Shown: positions 6,779 through 14,941 of the stretch, piece by piece
Position numbering within the stretch: position 1 is the first letter of the stretch
How the letters are laid out: each line of letters begins with the position of its first letter
Origin: Pseudalkalibacillus hwajinpoensis
GTDB lineage: Bacteria; Bacillota; Bacilli; Bacillales; Guptibacillaceae
NCBI RefSeq assembly: GCF_015234585.1
Contig: NZ_JADFCM010000008.1
Coordinates: 806,001 to 870,000 of the forward strand
Direction: 5' to 3'
DNA length: 64,000 bases
Notes under the pieces: generated by a model
Database searches by the model: none
Seen by the model: the letters and a program-made list of their open reading frames with translations, nothing else
Told to the model about the DNA's origin: nothing
Translations under genes and position numbers: made by a program

Positions 6779-9469
6779 ATGGGGAAAAATATCAATGAAG
6801 AACAACATACAGGTAAGCAAGAAGGTCGAAAAAAAGGGAAACGTTTTGCTAGGAATGTCCTTTTAATAGGTGCTTTCTTGATGGTTTTTGTATTAACGTT
6901 TGGGGGTTATCAAACTTACGCTTATATTAATGAAGCACCAAAGCTTGAAGAAAATAAACTAAGTTTACCGCAATCATCTACGTTATATGATGCAAAAGGA
7001 AATAAAATCACAGACATTGTAGGAGAAGAGCATCGAAATATCGTTTCATTTGATGAAATCCCTGAACATGTTGTAAATGCCTTCATTGCAGTTGAGGATG
7101 TAAGATACTGGGAACATAATGGAGTGGATTTAAAAAGAATCGGCGGAGCTGTCGTGGCCAATATTCAAGATGGGTTTGGAGCAGAAGGTGCGAGTACGAT
7201 TACGCAACAAGTTGTTAAGAACATGCTTCTAGAGCCTGATAAGACAGTGAAACGCAAAGTTCAGGAAGCTTACCTTGCGATGGAATTAGAAAAACAGTAT
7301 TCCAAAGAAGAGATTCTTGAGATGTATTTAAATAAAATCTATTTTGGACAAGGGGCGTATGGAATCGCAACAGCTGCTAACACCTACTTCGATAAATCAC
7401 TAGAAGAGTTATCAACAGAGGAAGCGGCATTATTAGCAGGTTTGCCTCAGCGTCCATCAGGATACGATCCATACAAACATCCAGACATCGCAAGTGATAG
7501 AAGAGCAACTGTCCTAAGTTTAATGGAGCAGCATGGATTTATCTCTGAACAAGAACGTAAAGAAGCAGCTTCTGTTCCTGTGCAAGAGTCAATTGTGGAA
7601 CAGCAAAGTCAGTCTACAACCAACGATGCTTTTATCGATCAGGTTATTGATGATCTTGAGAAAGCCGGCATTCCTGAAAACGCACTTTATTCAGGAGGAT
7701 TAGAAATTTATACGACGCTCGATCAGAATGCGCAGCAGATTGTAGATGAAGCACTTACTACAAATAAAGTTGTTGAATACCCAGATGAGCAGTTTAGAAC
7801 AGGGGTTTCCCTCATTGAAACTCAGTCCGGTGCGATTAAGGCTATTGGCGGAAATCGTCAAACGGGCGAAAATGATGTTCAAAAAGGATTTAATTATGCT
7901 ACTCAATTAGAACGTTCACCAGGCTCAACGATCAAACCAATTCTTGATTACGCTCCTGGAATTGAAAAGCTGAAATGGTCAACTAATCAACAGTTTATTG
8001 ATGAAGAGCTTGAGTTAAACGGAAAAGAATTTAGTAACTGGAACGACGAGTTTCAGGGCAGTGTTTCGATACGAGAAGCACTTCAGTGGTCTTATAATAT
8101 TCCTGCTATTAAAGCATTTATGGAAGTAGGGGGAGAAGAAGCTCAGGCATTTGCGAAAAAACTAGGTATCTCAATTGATGAAACGTATCCTGCCTACGCT
8201 ATCGGTGGTTTTGCTGGAGGAATTTCTCCTCTACAACTATCAGGCGCATATGCTGCATTTGGTTCAGGCGGAACTTTCCATGAGCCTTATAGTGTTGAAA
8301 AAGTAGTTTACCCGAATGGTAAGGAGCAACAGCTATCCTCTAAATCTGAAAAAGCGATGAGCGAAGGAACTGCCTACATGATTACAGACATGCTCCGAAC
8401 AGTCGTTGAAGAAGGAACTGGCATGCAGGCGAAGGTTAAAGGGTTGGACGTAGCTGGTAAGACAGGCACGACAAGTCTTGATGATGGTATTAACGGTGAT
8501 GGTGTATCAGACGCCTGGTTTTCTGGATATACGACGAACTATACTGCTTCCATTTGGACTGGATATGATAAAACGACTCAGAATTCCTTCATTCATAAAG
8601 AAGACGATGATATTGCGAAATTGCTTTTCCGTCACATCATGAGTGAAGTATCGAAGGATAAAGAAACAAACTCGTTTAAAAAGCCGGATTCAGTTGAAGA
8701 GATTGAAATTGATAAGACAACAGGATTACGTGCAAATAAGGCAACGCCTTCGTCTGATATAATAAAAGAGCTTTATTTTAAAGGAGAAGAGCCGAAAAAA
8801 GCACCACTTCCAAAACCGAAAAAGAAAACTTCATCAAATGAACAAGATGAGAAAAACGATACATCTACAGAATCTACAAAGAAGGATTCCAATAATCCTA
8901 ATGATAAAAAGAAGTCAGAGGATAAAGTAGAGAAACAGCAGAAGAATGAGTCCGTAAAAGAGGAACCAAAGGCTAAGCCGGAAGAAAAGAAAGAGCCAAA
9001 AGAGCCAAAAGAGCCTCAAGAACCGGAAAATTCAGAAGCACAAGAAGAACCTTCTGATCAGTCTGAAGAGAAGGAAGAGCCTGTGACAGACGACTCTTCT
9101 AATGCTGGAAGTGACAGTTCAGAAGACGGCGAAGATGATGCTAATGCTAACTCTGGTAATGAAGAGAATACCAATAATGATGGCAGTAATGAAGGAAACC
9201 CAAGTAATACGGGTGACGCAGAAGAGGGGGGGAATCAAGAGGGTTCAAATAATGACCCTCCCGCTGATGGAAATGATGAGGGCACGAGTGAAGAAACAAA
9301 TGAAAACTCTGCAAATGATAGTGAAAATAGCGAGGTAAGTGATTCAGAAGAAAACACTGGTGACTCATCAGACTCTTCTGATCAAGGTGGAAGTCAAACT
9401 TCTGAAGAGGAAGAAACTACATCAGCTAATGCCAATCAATCCAAGGAAAAAGAGACCACAGAAAAGTAG
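6779..9469 (+). CDS. ponA: Class A penicillin-binding protein (PBP1A type)
   Basis: A bifunctional peptidoglycan polymerase and crosslinker of 896 residues. It has a cytoplasmic tail, one transmembrane anchor (about 27-47), a GT51 glycosyltransferase (catalytic Glu in AVEDVRYWEH, about 106; GASTITQQ follows) and a transpeptidase (Ser383 in SPGSTIKP, SYN at 438, KTG at 561). From about residue 675 the protein becomes a 220-residue tail rich in Glu, Ser, Asn, Asp and Lys without folded-domain features. The start at 6779 has AAGGGGG 4-8 nt upstream; an earlier in-frame ATG (6725) has none. The symbol follows Bacillus PBP1; another class A paralogue is possible. Confidence 0.88.
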   Translation: MGKNINEEQHTGKQEGRKKGKRFARNVLLIGAFLMVFVLTFGGYQTYAYINEAPKLEENKLSLPQSSTLYDAKGNKITDIVGEEHRNIVSFDEIPEHVVNAFIAVEDVRYWEHNGVDLKRIGGAVVANIQDGFGAEGASTITQQVVKNMLLEPDKTVKRKVQEAYLAMELEKQYSKEEILEMYLNKIYFGQGAYGIATAANTYFDKSLEELSTEEAALLAGLPQRPSGYDPYKHPDIASDRRATVLSLMEQHGFISEQERKEAASVPVQESIVEQQSQSTTNDAFIDQVIDDLEKAGIPENALYSGGLEIYTTLDQNAQQIVDEALTTNKVVEYPDEQFRTGVSLIETQSGAIKAIGGNRQTGENDVQKGFNYATQLERSPGSTIKPILDYAPGIEKLKWSTNQQFIDEELELNGKEFSNWNDEFQGSVSIREALQWSYNIPAIKAFMEVGGEEAQAFAKKLGISIDETYPAYAIGGFAGGISPLQLSGAYAAFGSGGTFHEPYSVEKVVYPNGKEQQLSSKSEKAMSEGTAYMITDMLRTVVEEGTGMQAKVKGLDVAGKTGTTSLDDGINGDGVSDAWFSGYTTNYTASIWTGYDKTTQNSFIHKEDDDIAKLLFRHIMSEVSKDKETNSFKKPDSVEEIEIDKTTGLRANKATPSSDIIKELYFKGEEPKKAPLPKPKKKTSSNEQDEKNDTSTESTKKDSNNPNDKKKSEDKVEKQQKNESVKEEPKAKPEEKKEPKEPKEPQEPENSEAQEEPSDQSEEKEEPVTDDSSNAGSDSSEDGEDDANANSGNEENTNNDGSNEGNPSNTGDAEEGGNQEGSNNDPPADGNDEGTSEETNENSANDSENSEVSDSEENTGDSSDSSDQGGSQTSEEEETTSANANQSKEKETTEK

Positions 9470-9520
9470 GTAATACTGAAAATATTTGAAATTGTGACCA
9501 ATTTAACAGTTTATAGAATG

Positions 9521-9569
9521 AACCTCCATTATGATGAAGAAGGAAATGAAAATTCATCAAATGGAGGTT
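9521..9569 (+). promoter_or_regulatory. Hairpin covering the adh ribosome binding site
   Basis: AACCTCCATTATGATGAA (9521-9538) is complementary, with one bulged T, to TTCATCAAATGGAGGTT (9553-9569); the 14-nt loop is 9539-9552. The Shine-Dalgarno GGAGG (9563-9567) lies in the right arm, 9 nt before the adh start. A possible promoter, TTGTGA (9492-9497) and TAGAAT (9514-9519), would start RNA near 9526, leaving most of the stem in the transcript. It could be a translational switch or a DNA operator. Confidence 0.5.
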
Positions 9570-9575
9570 TTCATT

Positions 9576-10589
9576 ATGAAAGCAGCAATTGTACATGCCT
9601 TTAAAGAGCCACTTTCAGTAAAGGAAGTAGATAAGCCTGTTATTGGACATGGAGAAATATTAGTACGCATCAAAGCATGTGGTGTATGTCATACCGATTT
9701 ACATGCTGCACATGGTGATTGGCCCGTTAAACCAAAACTTCCGCTGATACCAGGTCACGAAGGAGCTGGAATTATTGAGGAAGTAGGGGAAGGCGTCACA
9801 CACTTGAAGATAGGAGATCGAGTGGGTGTCCCATGGCTCTATTCCGCGTGTGGTCACTGTGAATACTGCCTAACGGGACGTGAAACACTTTGTAAGGAAC
9901 AGCAGAATGCGGGCTATTCTGTTGATGGTGGATATGCTCAATATTGTAAAGCCGATGCAGATTATGCTGTGAAAATTCCAGATCGTCTTAGTTTTGAAGA
10001 AGTAGCTCCTATTTTCTGCGCAGGCGTCACCACTTACAAAGCTTTAAAAGTAACTGAGGCTAAGCCTGGTGAGTGGGTGGCCATTTATGGAATCGGAGGG
10101 TTAGGGCATGTCGCCGTTCAATATGCGAAAGCAATGGGGCTTCACGTCATAGCGGTTGATACGCACAGTGAAAAATTAACACTTGCAAAAGAACTTGGTG
10201 CAGATCTTACTGTTAATCCAGTTGAAGAGAATTCTTCTGAATTTATCCAAAGAGAGGTTGGTGGAGCGCACGCTTCTGTTTGTACAGCTGTTTCGAAGCC
10301 TGCTTTTAGTGAAGCTTATGCAGCAGTTAGACGAGGAGGCTCTGTAGTAGCCGTAGGATTACCACCTGAAGAAATGCCGATACCGATTTTCGATACTGTA
10401 TTAAATGGTATTAAGGTCATTGGATCAATCGTGGGCACGCGTAAAGATTTAATGGAAGCTTTGCAATTTGCAGCTGAAGGCAAGGTGAAAACAATTATTG
10501 AGACTCGCCCATTAGAAGAGATTAACGAAGTTTTTGAAAGTCTAGAAAATGGCGATATTAATGGAAGAGTTGTTATCACGTTCGACTGA
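9576..10589 (+). CDS. adhP: Zinc-dependent alcohol dehydrogenase
   Basis: A 337-residue NAD-dependent medium-chain dehydrogenase of the AdhP/AdhA type, interconverting primary alcohols and aldehydes. Catalytic zinc ligands are Cys38 (CGVCHTD), His61 (PGHEGAG) and the Cys of IFCAGVTTY. The structural zinc site is Cys92, 95, 98 and 106 (CGHCEYC...C). The NAD-binding motif is GIGGLGHVA. The start is ATG 9576 behind GGAGG. Its ribosome binding site sits in a hairpin, which suggests translational or operator control. The exact substrate is unknown; AdhA-type paralogues take part in aldehyde stress. Confidence 0.85.
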   Translation: MKAAIVHAFKEPLSVKEVDKPVIGHGEILVRIKACGVCHTDLHAAHGDWPVKPKLPLIPGHEGAGIIEEVGEGVTHLKIGDRVGVPWLYSACGHCEYCLTGRETLCKEQQNAGYSVDGGYAQYCKADADYAVKIPDRLSFEEVAPIFCAGVTTYKALKVTEAKPGEWVAIYGIGGLGHVAVQYAKAMGLHVIAVDTHSEKLTLAKELGADLTVNPVEENSSEFIQREVGGAHASVCTAVSKPAFSEAYAAVRRGGSVVAVGLPPEEMPIPIFDTVLNGIKVIGSIVGTRKDLMEALQFAAEGKVKTIIETRPLEEINEVFESLENGDINGRVVITFD

Positions 10590-10618
10590 AAAAAAACCGC
10601 CGTCGGCGGTTTTTTTAT
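10590..10618. terminator. Bidirectional terminator between adh and gerPB
   Basis: AAAAAACCGCCG / CGGCGGTTTTTT. It begins right after the adh stop and overlaps the gerPB stop codon (10615-10617), serving both convergent genes. Confidence 0.9.
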
Positions 10619-10827
10619 GTTGGAGGAGCAAGAGGCACAAATGGTGTTAATTCAGAAGTTTGTGCTGTAGAAAGTTCAGGAGCAGGTTCAGTGTATCCAC
10701 CCGTATTATAAAGATTTGAAAGTGGTTTAATAATACCAGCGCTCCCAATTTGAAGGACTGAGGAATTCGAAATTCCTTCGACTCTAAGCTGATGAATAAC
10801 GATGTTTTGGTTCACAAAGAAATTCAC
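10615..10827 (-). CDS. gerPB: Spore germination protein GerPB
   Basis: 70 residues, GTG start at 10827 behind GGGAG. The sequence (MNFFVNQN..., SNSSVLQIGSAG, LYNTGGYTEPAP) matches GerPB, a small protein of the spore coat/inner coat whose gerP operon is needed for nutrient germinants to pass the coat. It is the last gene of the minus-strand operon here, after gerPF; in B. subtilis gerPB is the second gene, between gerPA and gerPC. It ends in a shared terminator. Confidence 0.85.
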   Translation of the reverse strand: MNFFVNQNIVIHQLRVEGISNSSVLQIGSAGIIKPLSNLYNTGGYTEPAPELSTAQTSELTPFVPLAPPT

Positions 10828-10841
10828 GAATCTTCAGCTCC

Positions 10842-11057
10842 CTAATTGTTTGCGGTAATGTTTTCATCCGCAACATCCGGGTCTAGTGAATTCGTTAAAC
10901 TAAATCCGTTGTTTACGACATGAAAATCGCCTGTATTAAATGCACCTGAACCAGCGTATGTTTTGGAAGTTGATTTTGGTGTTGTGTTAAAACTATCCCC
11001 GAAGTTCACTACTCCACCCGCGCTATTTATCTTAACTGGTCCTACGATTGAAGGCAT
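10842..11057 (-). CDS. gerPF: Spore germination protein GerPF
   Basis: 71 residues of the GerPA/GerPF family, with the hallmark TYAGSGAFNTGDF and an N-terminal MPSIVGPVKINS. Assigned to GerPF rather than GerPA by its place after gerPE and its SKTYAGSGAFN segment; the other family member in the window (12468-12689) fits GerPA better. AAAGGGTG precedes the ATG. Expected location: spore coat, made in the mother cell under sigma-K. Confidence 0.8.
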   Translation of the reverse strand: MPSIVGPVKINSAGGVVNFGDSFNTTPKSTSKTYAGSGAFNTGDFHVVNNGFSLTNSLDPDVADENITANN

Positions 11058-11119
11058 TATTGAACACCCTTTGAGTTGTTATAAAGTATAGTATGTGATC
11101 AATAAAGGATCCGTTCAAT

Positions 11120-11509
11120 TTATTCTTCATCATCGTAAGGATTAGACAAATATTCGCGATTGTGTTTTACCCTTGCCTCCGTCTTAATCTGTCTCGTAGA
11201 TCCAACTTGTAAAACGGAGGAAGCAGCGATCCCGATGACGCGAATGCTCCCAACTTTAATAATGGGGTTTTCGTGAATCGTGCATTGCTCGATTTTCTCA
11301 GTTAGAAGGGGGAGAGGTAGTGGTTGGGAAAACATCGGATATTCTGTTAAATCTTCTACTTCATTCCCATTAAAAATCGGAAGTTCACGCTGTAAAGCAT
11401 AAATTTTTGTCTCGGGAGTCACTTGATTGCTGTCACCAATTTGCACAACTGCGGAACTATCGACTGACGAAACAAGGATCCAATTGACGAGGGAGGATCG
11501 ACTATTCAT
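11120..11509 (-). CDS. gerPE: Spore germination protein GerPE
   Basis: 129 residues with two copies of a short motif, SSAVVQIGDSNQ (N-terminal) and SSVLQVGSTRQI (C-terminal), as in GerPE. The start is ATG 11509 behind AAGGGGAA, 12 nt after the gerPD stop. Part of the gerP operon, which lets small germinants such as amino acids reach the inner membrane receptors. Confidence 0.85.
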   Translation of the reverse strand: MNSRSSLVNWILVSSVDSSAVVQIGDSNQVTPETKIYALQRELPIFNGNEVEDLTEYPMFSQPLPLPLLTEKIEQCTIHENPIIKVGSIRVIGIAASSVLQVGSTRQIKTEARVKHNREYLSNPYDDEE

Positions 11510-11521
11510 AGGAAATTCCCC

Positions 11522-11701
11522 TTATGATGACGCTAATGGAACAAATGGAGCTGAGATAATTAACGATTCCGGTGGTGTGTCGAAAATAGATGAGCAGACG
11601 ATTGATTCTGTGTCGCCCACAAGAAATACAGAAGAGCTTGCTACAGCTGTAATATTAATATGCCCTACTGAAAGTCCTCGGTTTATGACGGTATACTTCA
11701 T
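11522..11701 (-). CDS. gerPD: Spore germination protein GerPD
   Basis: A 59-residue frame beginning MKYTVINRGLSVGHINIT and containing SSSVFLVGDTE, the GerPD pattern. Its ATG (11701) overlaps the gerPC stop as ATGA, so translation is coupled. Position, size and motif all fit gerPD between gerPC and gerPE. Expected in the spore coat. Confidence 0.85.
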   Translation of the reverse strand: MKYTVINRGLSVGHINITAVASSSVFLVGDTESIVCSSIFDTPPESLIISAPFVPLASS

Positions 11702-12306
11702 TTGGAATTAGTCCTTCCAGGTAAGTTTTTTAGAAAAGCTTCCATTCCATTTGTAATGTCTCGCTTTAATTTGTTTGTTACTTCTTCAACTAGTTGCTCT
11801 GTGCTTGACTCAGGCGATCGATTGGATTGTTGATTAACATAATAGTTGATACGCTGATCTAGCTGCTTTTGAATATCATTTAAGATGAAGTGACGGTAAG
11901 GATCATCAAGAGGATACTGATATTTTTTCTCTAACTCCCCTAGATGTTGAATGGCCCCATTTTTCATATAGGAGTGAATGTTTTGCTGAATGGATTGTAT
12001 GGCTTCCGGAGGTATGTTACTCGGATTCATTCCATTTCCCCCGTTTACTGTAAAGTCATCCAGAACATCAGCTCCTCCATTTGGAGTTAAGCCAATATTT
12101 AACGTTCCATCAAGCCTTTCAATTTTTAATTGGTCAAATTTATATTCGATTTTCTCAATGTTGGTTTTAGGAGCTTTCGATAACTCATGGCAGCTATTTC
12201 TTAAATCATCCACCATATCTTCAAGCATTTTGATTCGATTGTTTTGTTGTTCAATGTTTTGTTGCATCCGTTGCAAGATCGCATAGAAATTATCGGTTGG
12301 ATACAT
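11698..12306 (-). CDS. gerPC: Spore germination protein GerPC
   Basis: About 202 residues starting MYPTDNFYAILQRMQQNIEQ. The N-terminal 60 residues are a coiled coil (NIEQQNNRIKMLEDMVDDL), followed by a conserved core containing EKIEYKFDQLKIERLDGTLNIGL, characteristic of GerPC. The ATG at 12306 was preferred; an in-frame TTG at 12312 is an alternative with the same GGGAG site. It is the first gene behind its own sigma-K-like promoter (12430-12458). In B. subtilis gerPB would come before it. Confidence 0.85.
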   Translation of the reverse strand: MYPTDNFYAILQRMQQNIEQQNNRIKMLEDMVDDLRNSCHELSKAPKTNIEKIEYKFDQLKIERLDGTLNIGLTPNGGADVLDDFTVNGGNGMNPSNIPPEAIQSIQQNIHSYMKNGAIQHLGELEKKYQYPLDDPYRHFILNDIQKQLDQRINYYVNQQSNRSPESSTEQLVEEVTNKLKRDITNGMEAFLKNLPGRTNSK

Positions 12307-12429
12307 TGACAATCAACTCCCGTATCAAAATGTTTATTCCACCTATAAATGGTCACTCCCCAAATCTTAGGTAATCCAACCGGGTCTCATTCAATGCCTT
12401 TATAGTCCGATGGATAGAAGACTTTACAC

Positions 12430-12458
12430 TATCATATGTTCGACAGCAAAATTAGGTG
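12430..12458 (-). promoter_or_regulatory. Sigma-K-type promoter before gerPC
   Basis: On the minus strand CACC, a 16-nt spacer, then CATATGATA, matching the sigma-K pattern (mACm ... CATAnnnTA). It lies about 124 nt before gerPC, in the gap where gerPB is usually found. Confidence 0.6.
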
Positions 12459-12467
12459 AATGCCCTG

Positions 12468-12689
12468 CTAAATATTCGCAACAACATTTTGGTCAGCAAT
12501 ATCACTATCGTTAACGGTAGTGACGCTGTAATTACTATTGACGTTTAAGCCATCGCCTGTATTAAACGAACCGCCGCCCGCAAAGGTGCGTATTGCACTT
12601 GTGGGAGACACAATAAATACATCGCCGACGTGGAAAACACCGCTGCTTCCAATGGAATTGACTTTAATAGCTCCAACGATTGCCGGCAT
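12468..12689 (-). CDS. gerPA: Spore germination protein GerPA
   Basis: 73 residues of the GerPA/GerPF family: MPAIVGAIKVNS, then FHVGDVF, TFAGGGSFNTGDG and VNDSDIADQ, the last segment favouring GerPA. AAGGATG precedes the ATG. It has a sigma-K-like promoter just upstream and is separated by 161 nt and a second such promoter from gerPC, so it may be transcribed alone as well as with the operon. Confidence 0.8.
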   Translation of the reverse strand: MPAIVGAIKVNSIGSSGVFHVGDVFIVSPTSAIRTFAGGGSFNTGDGLNVNSNYSVTTVNDSDIADQNVVANI

Positions 12690-12722
12690 TTTTTCACATC
12701 CTTATTAATGGATTTCACTTAT

Positions 12723-12750
12723 TACTGTATGCGGAACAATCGCGTATGTT
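12723..12750 (-). promoter_or_regulatory. Sigma-K-type promoter before gerPA
   Basis: Minus-strand AACA, 15-nt spacer, CATACAGTA, which fits the sigma-K -10 consensus, about 34 nt before the gerPA start. The rest of the 296-nt gap 12690-12985 shows nothing clear. Confidence 0.55.
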
Positions 12751-12985
12751 CGAAGCTTCTAGCTATAGTCTGTTTACCGCATACTTCCCCTGCGTCGTGT
12801 TAATAGCTACCCTTAAAGCTCTAATATCTAAAAAATACTTCTTCATCTAAACTATGATTCAGTAACAAAAATCACCTGTAAGAATTTTTTAATAAGTCAA
12901 ATGACATTGGATCAGCAAATGAATAATTTATATCTTTCAGTAAAAAATAGGCAGGTTAACAAATGAATAGAAGGGAGTTTTTATA

Positions 12986-13651
12986 ATGAAATGGATGTTG
13001 AATTTACTATTCATGCTAGCGCTTTTTGTCGTGCTTTCCCCTGAGGGTTTTGCAGCGGAGAAAAGTGAAGCCAATGTGCGTGTTATTCATGCTTCACCAG
13101 ATGCACCGTCTGTCGATATTTATGTAGATGGTCAACCTGCTTTTGAAAAGGTTTCGTTTAAAGATGTGACAGATTATGCTGCTTTAGCACCTGGTGAGAA
13201 GACGATTCAAATTTTTGCCTCTTCTGCTAACGGGGAAGGTAAACCGGCCCTTGAACAAAAACTAACAGTGGAATCAGGAAAAACCTATTCCGTACTTGCG
13301 ATCGGTAAGCTTGAGAACCTTGCCCTTAAAGTATTAGAAGATCAAAAAGGTTCAGGAGAAAAATCGGGATTGAGAGCTGTACATGCTTCACCGAACGCTC
13401 CAGCTGTTGATATTGGCGTGAAGGATGGAGATGCTCTTATTAAGAATCTCGCTTTTACCCAAAACTCTGATTATCAAATGGTTGACCCGGGAACATATAA
13501 CTTAGAAGTTCGTGCTGCAGGATCTGATAAGGCTGTTCTTGATCTTCCTAATCTACCTGTTGAAGCAGGTGTAAACTACACAGCTATTGCTATTGGTTTA
13601 TTGGATGGAGATCCTCCATTAAATGTTATTCTTCTAAAAGATGGGAAATAA
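12986..13651 (+). CDS. Secreted protein with two DUF4397 domains
   Basis: 221 residues with a signal peptide (hydrophobic to about residue 23, likely cleavage after GFAA). It contains two homologous modules, each starting with VIHASPDAPSVDIYVDG or AVHASPNAPAVDIGVKDG (about 30-125 and 130-220), typical of the DUF4397 beta-sandwich family. Expected outside the membrane or in the wall. The function is unknown; such proteins are widespread in aerobic spore formers. AGAAGGGAG lies before the ATG and a terminator follows, so it is monocistronic. Confidence 0.85.
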   Translation: MKWMLNLLFMLALFVVLSPEGFAAEKSEANVRVIHASPDAPSVDIYVDGQPAFEKVSFKDVTDYAALAPGEKTIQIFASSANGEGKPALEQKLTVESGKTYSVLAIGKLENLALKVLEDQKGSGEKSGLRAVHASPNAPAVDIGVKDGDALIKNLAFTQNSDYQMVDPGTYNLEVRAAGSDKAVLDLPNLPVEAGVNYTAIAIGLLDGDPPLNVILLKDGK

Positions 13652-13658
13652 TAAGAAG

Positions 13659-13685
13659 ACCGCAGCTTAGCTGCGGTTGTTTTTG
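13659..13685 (+). terminator. Terminator of the DUF4397 gene
   Basis: ACCGCAGC-TTA-GCTGCGGT followed by TGTTTTTG. Confidence 0.85.
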
Positions 13686-13707
13686 TCTGGAGAGGTTCTG
13701 TTCGTTT

Positions 13708-13730
13708 ATCGCATTATTTTCTAATGCGAT
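13708..13730 (+). promoter_or_regulatory. Perfect 9-bp hairpin or operator
   Basis: ATCGCATTA-TTTTC-TAATGCGAT about 50 nt before the next gene and not followed by a T-run. It could be a leader hairpin or a dyad operator of the 79-residue protein; no ligand or regulator is evident. Confidence 0.4.
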
Positions 13731-13778
13731 GGGGTCCAACATGTCCATCTATACTGAAAAGAAAGGAAACGTGATCGA

Positions 13779-14018
13779 ATGCATTCTAAACATACAGTGC
13801 GCTACATTTGCGAGCGTTATATAAGTGGGAATAGTTACTATTATAAACAGGAATTAATTACGCATGATACGTGGCAAAATCCTGCTTCAATTCAATGGTC
13901 TACTAAAAGACCGATTTCAAGTAACACATTTTATCAGAAAGAAAAAGAAGGTTATAAAACAATTACTAAGCTACATGACAAAAAACCAGCGAAGGTTCTT
14001 CAGTTTTCTAGAACATAG
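13779..14018 (+). CDS. Hypothetical basic protein
   Basis: 79 residues, rich in Lys, Tyr and Thr, with no signal peptide or membrane segment and no recognised domain. AAAGGAAAC precedes the ATG at a slightly long distance. It lies between a dyad hairpin and a DUF2188 gene and runs in the same direction as both. I do not recognise it. Confidence 0.5.
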   Translation: MHSKHTVRYICERYISGNSYYYKQELITHDTWQNPASIQWSTKRPISSNTFYQKEKEGYKTITKLHDKKPAKVLQFSRT

Positions 14019-14073
14019 GAAGGTTTATCCTACATCATAGGAAGGAATGAGAGATAGCAAGGAGGAATAAAGG

Positions 14074-14280
14074 ATGAAAACCATTTATCATGTACAGAGC
14101 GGAAAAACCGGTTCATGGGAGATCAAGAAAGAGGGGGCAGAACAAGCAACCAAAACATTTGAAACAAAAGCAGAAGCGTATCAGTATGGAAGGTCGTTAT
14201 GTGATGAGAATCGTCCATCTGAATTAATTATTCATCAGGAGAACGGTCAAATCGAAGACCATAGCCTATACAATAGTTAG
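14074..14280 (+). CDS. DUF2188 family protein
   Basis: 68 residues beginning with the pattern YHVQSGKTGSWEIKKEGAEQA and ending IIHQENGQIEDHSLYNS, as in the DUF2188 family (small alpha-beta proteins often seen with stress genes). AAGGAGGAA precedes the ATG. Cytoplasmic; the function of the family is unknown. Confidence 0.75.
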   Translation: MKTIYHVQSGKTGSWEIKKEGAEQATKTFETKAEAYQYGRSLCDENRPSELIIHQENGQIEDHSLYNS

Positions 14281-14365
14281 TGATTTCTGTTCTCTTCGTA
14301 CATATTTTTCAGCTTATGAATAAACATAGTACTAACTACTATCCTAATGAAAGAAGGGAACCTTC

Positions 14366-14848
14366 ATGGATTTTATTAGTCCAACAGCTGGAAAAGTATC
14401 GGTTGAACAGCTTACACAACTTATTGAAAGCTATACGAAAGAAGATCCTAAAGGAACATATCGCATTGTGATTGGAACAGATTCGCAGACAAGCCGGAAA
14501 GCGACACAGTTTGTGACAGCCCTCATTATCCATCGTGTCGGCAAAGGAGCACGCATTTTCTATCGAAAAGTAAAACACAAGCCGATTCATGAGCTCAGGC
14601 ATCGCATTTATAAAGAAACCCAAATGAGTCTTGAGCTCATGGAATCGTTAAAGGATGAAGGATTTTCAACGCTATTAGAAACCTGGCCGATTGAGATTCA
14701 TCTCGATGTTGGAAAGCAAGGAGAAACGCGTAAAGTCATACAGGAAGTTGTAGGATGGGTAACTTCTGTTGGCTATATTGCTAGAATCAAGCCTGACTCA
14801 TATGGGGCGAGCAGTGTTGCAGATCGCTATACAAAATCGATTAGTTAA
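14366..14848 (+). CDS. ykuK: YkuK-like ribonuclease H-like protein
   Basis: 160 residues of the DUF458/YkuK family. The RNase H-like core begins YRIVIGTDSQTSRKATQFVTA (about 32-52), with the Asp of GTDSQ at the usual metal-binding position, and ends with KPDSYGASSVADRYTK. A nuclease activity is inferred from the fold only. AAGAAGGGAA precedes ATG 14366. A terminator follows immediately. Confidence 0.8.
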   Translation: MDFISPTAGKVSVEQLTQLIESYTKEDPKGTYRIVIGTDSQTSRKATQFVTALIIHRVGKGARIFYRKVKHKPIHELRHRIYKETQMSLELMESLKDEGFSTLLETWPIEIHLDVGKQGETRKVIQEVVGWVTSVGYIARIKPDSYGASSVADRYTKSIS

Positions 14849-14878
14849 ACTGGCGGAATGTGCCAGTTTTATTTTTTT
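14848..14878 (+). terminator. Terminator of ykuK
   Basis: AACTGGC / GCCAGTT with a 7-nt loop, then a T-rich tail. Confidence 0.85.
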
Positions 14879-14941
14879 ATGAAACCTCACTCTCGCTCAT
14901 TCGTATTATTAGTAGAATGAATACTATGGAGGAGTGGTGAG

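Noticed and set aside
13691..13750. Degenerate unit of the hairpin family
   Set aside because: GGGGTCCAACATG recalls the GGGCTCCAACATC of array A unit 2, but the apical GAACAC or GAGAC stem, the linker and the 119-nt length are missing.
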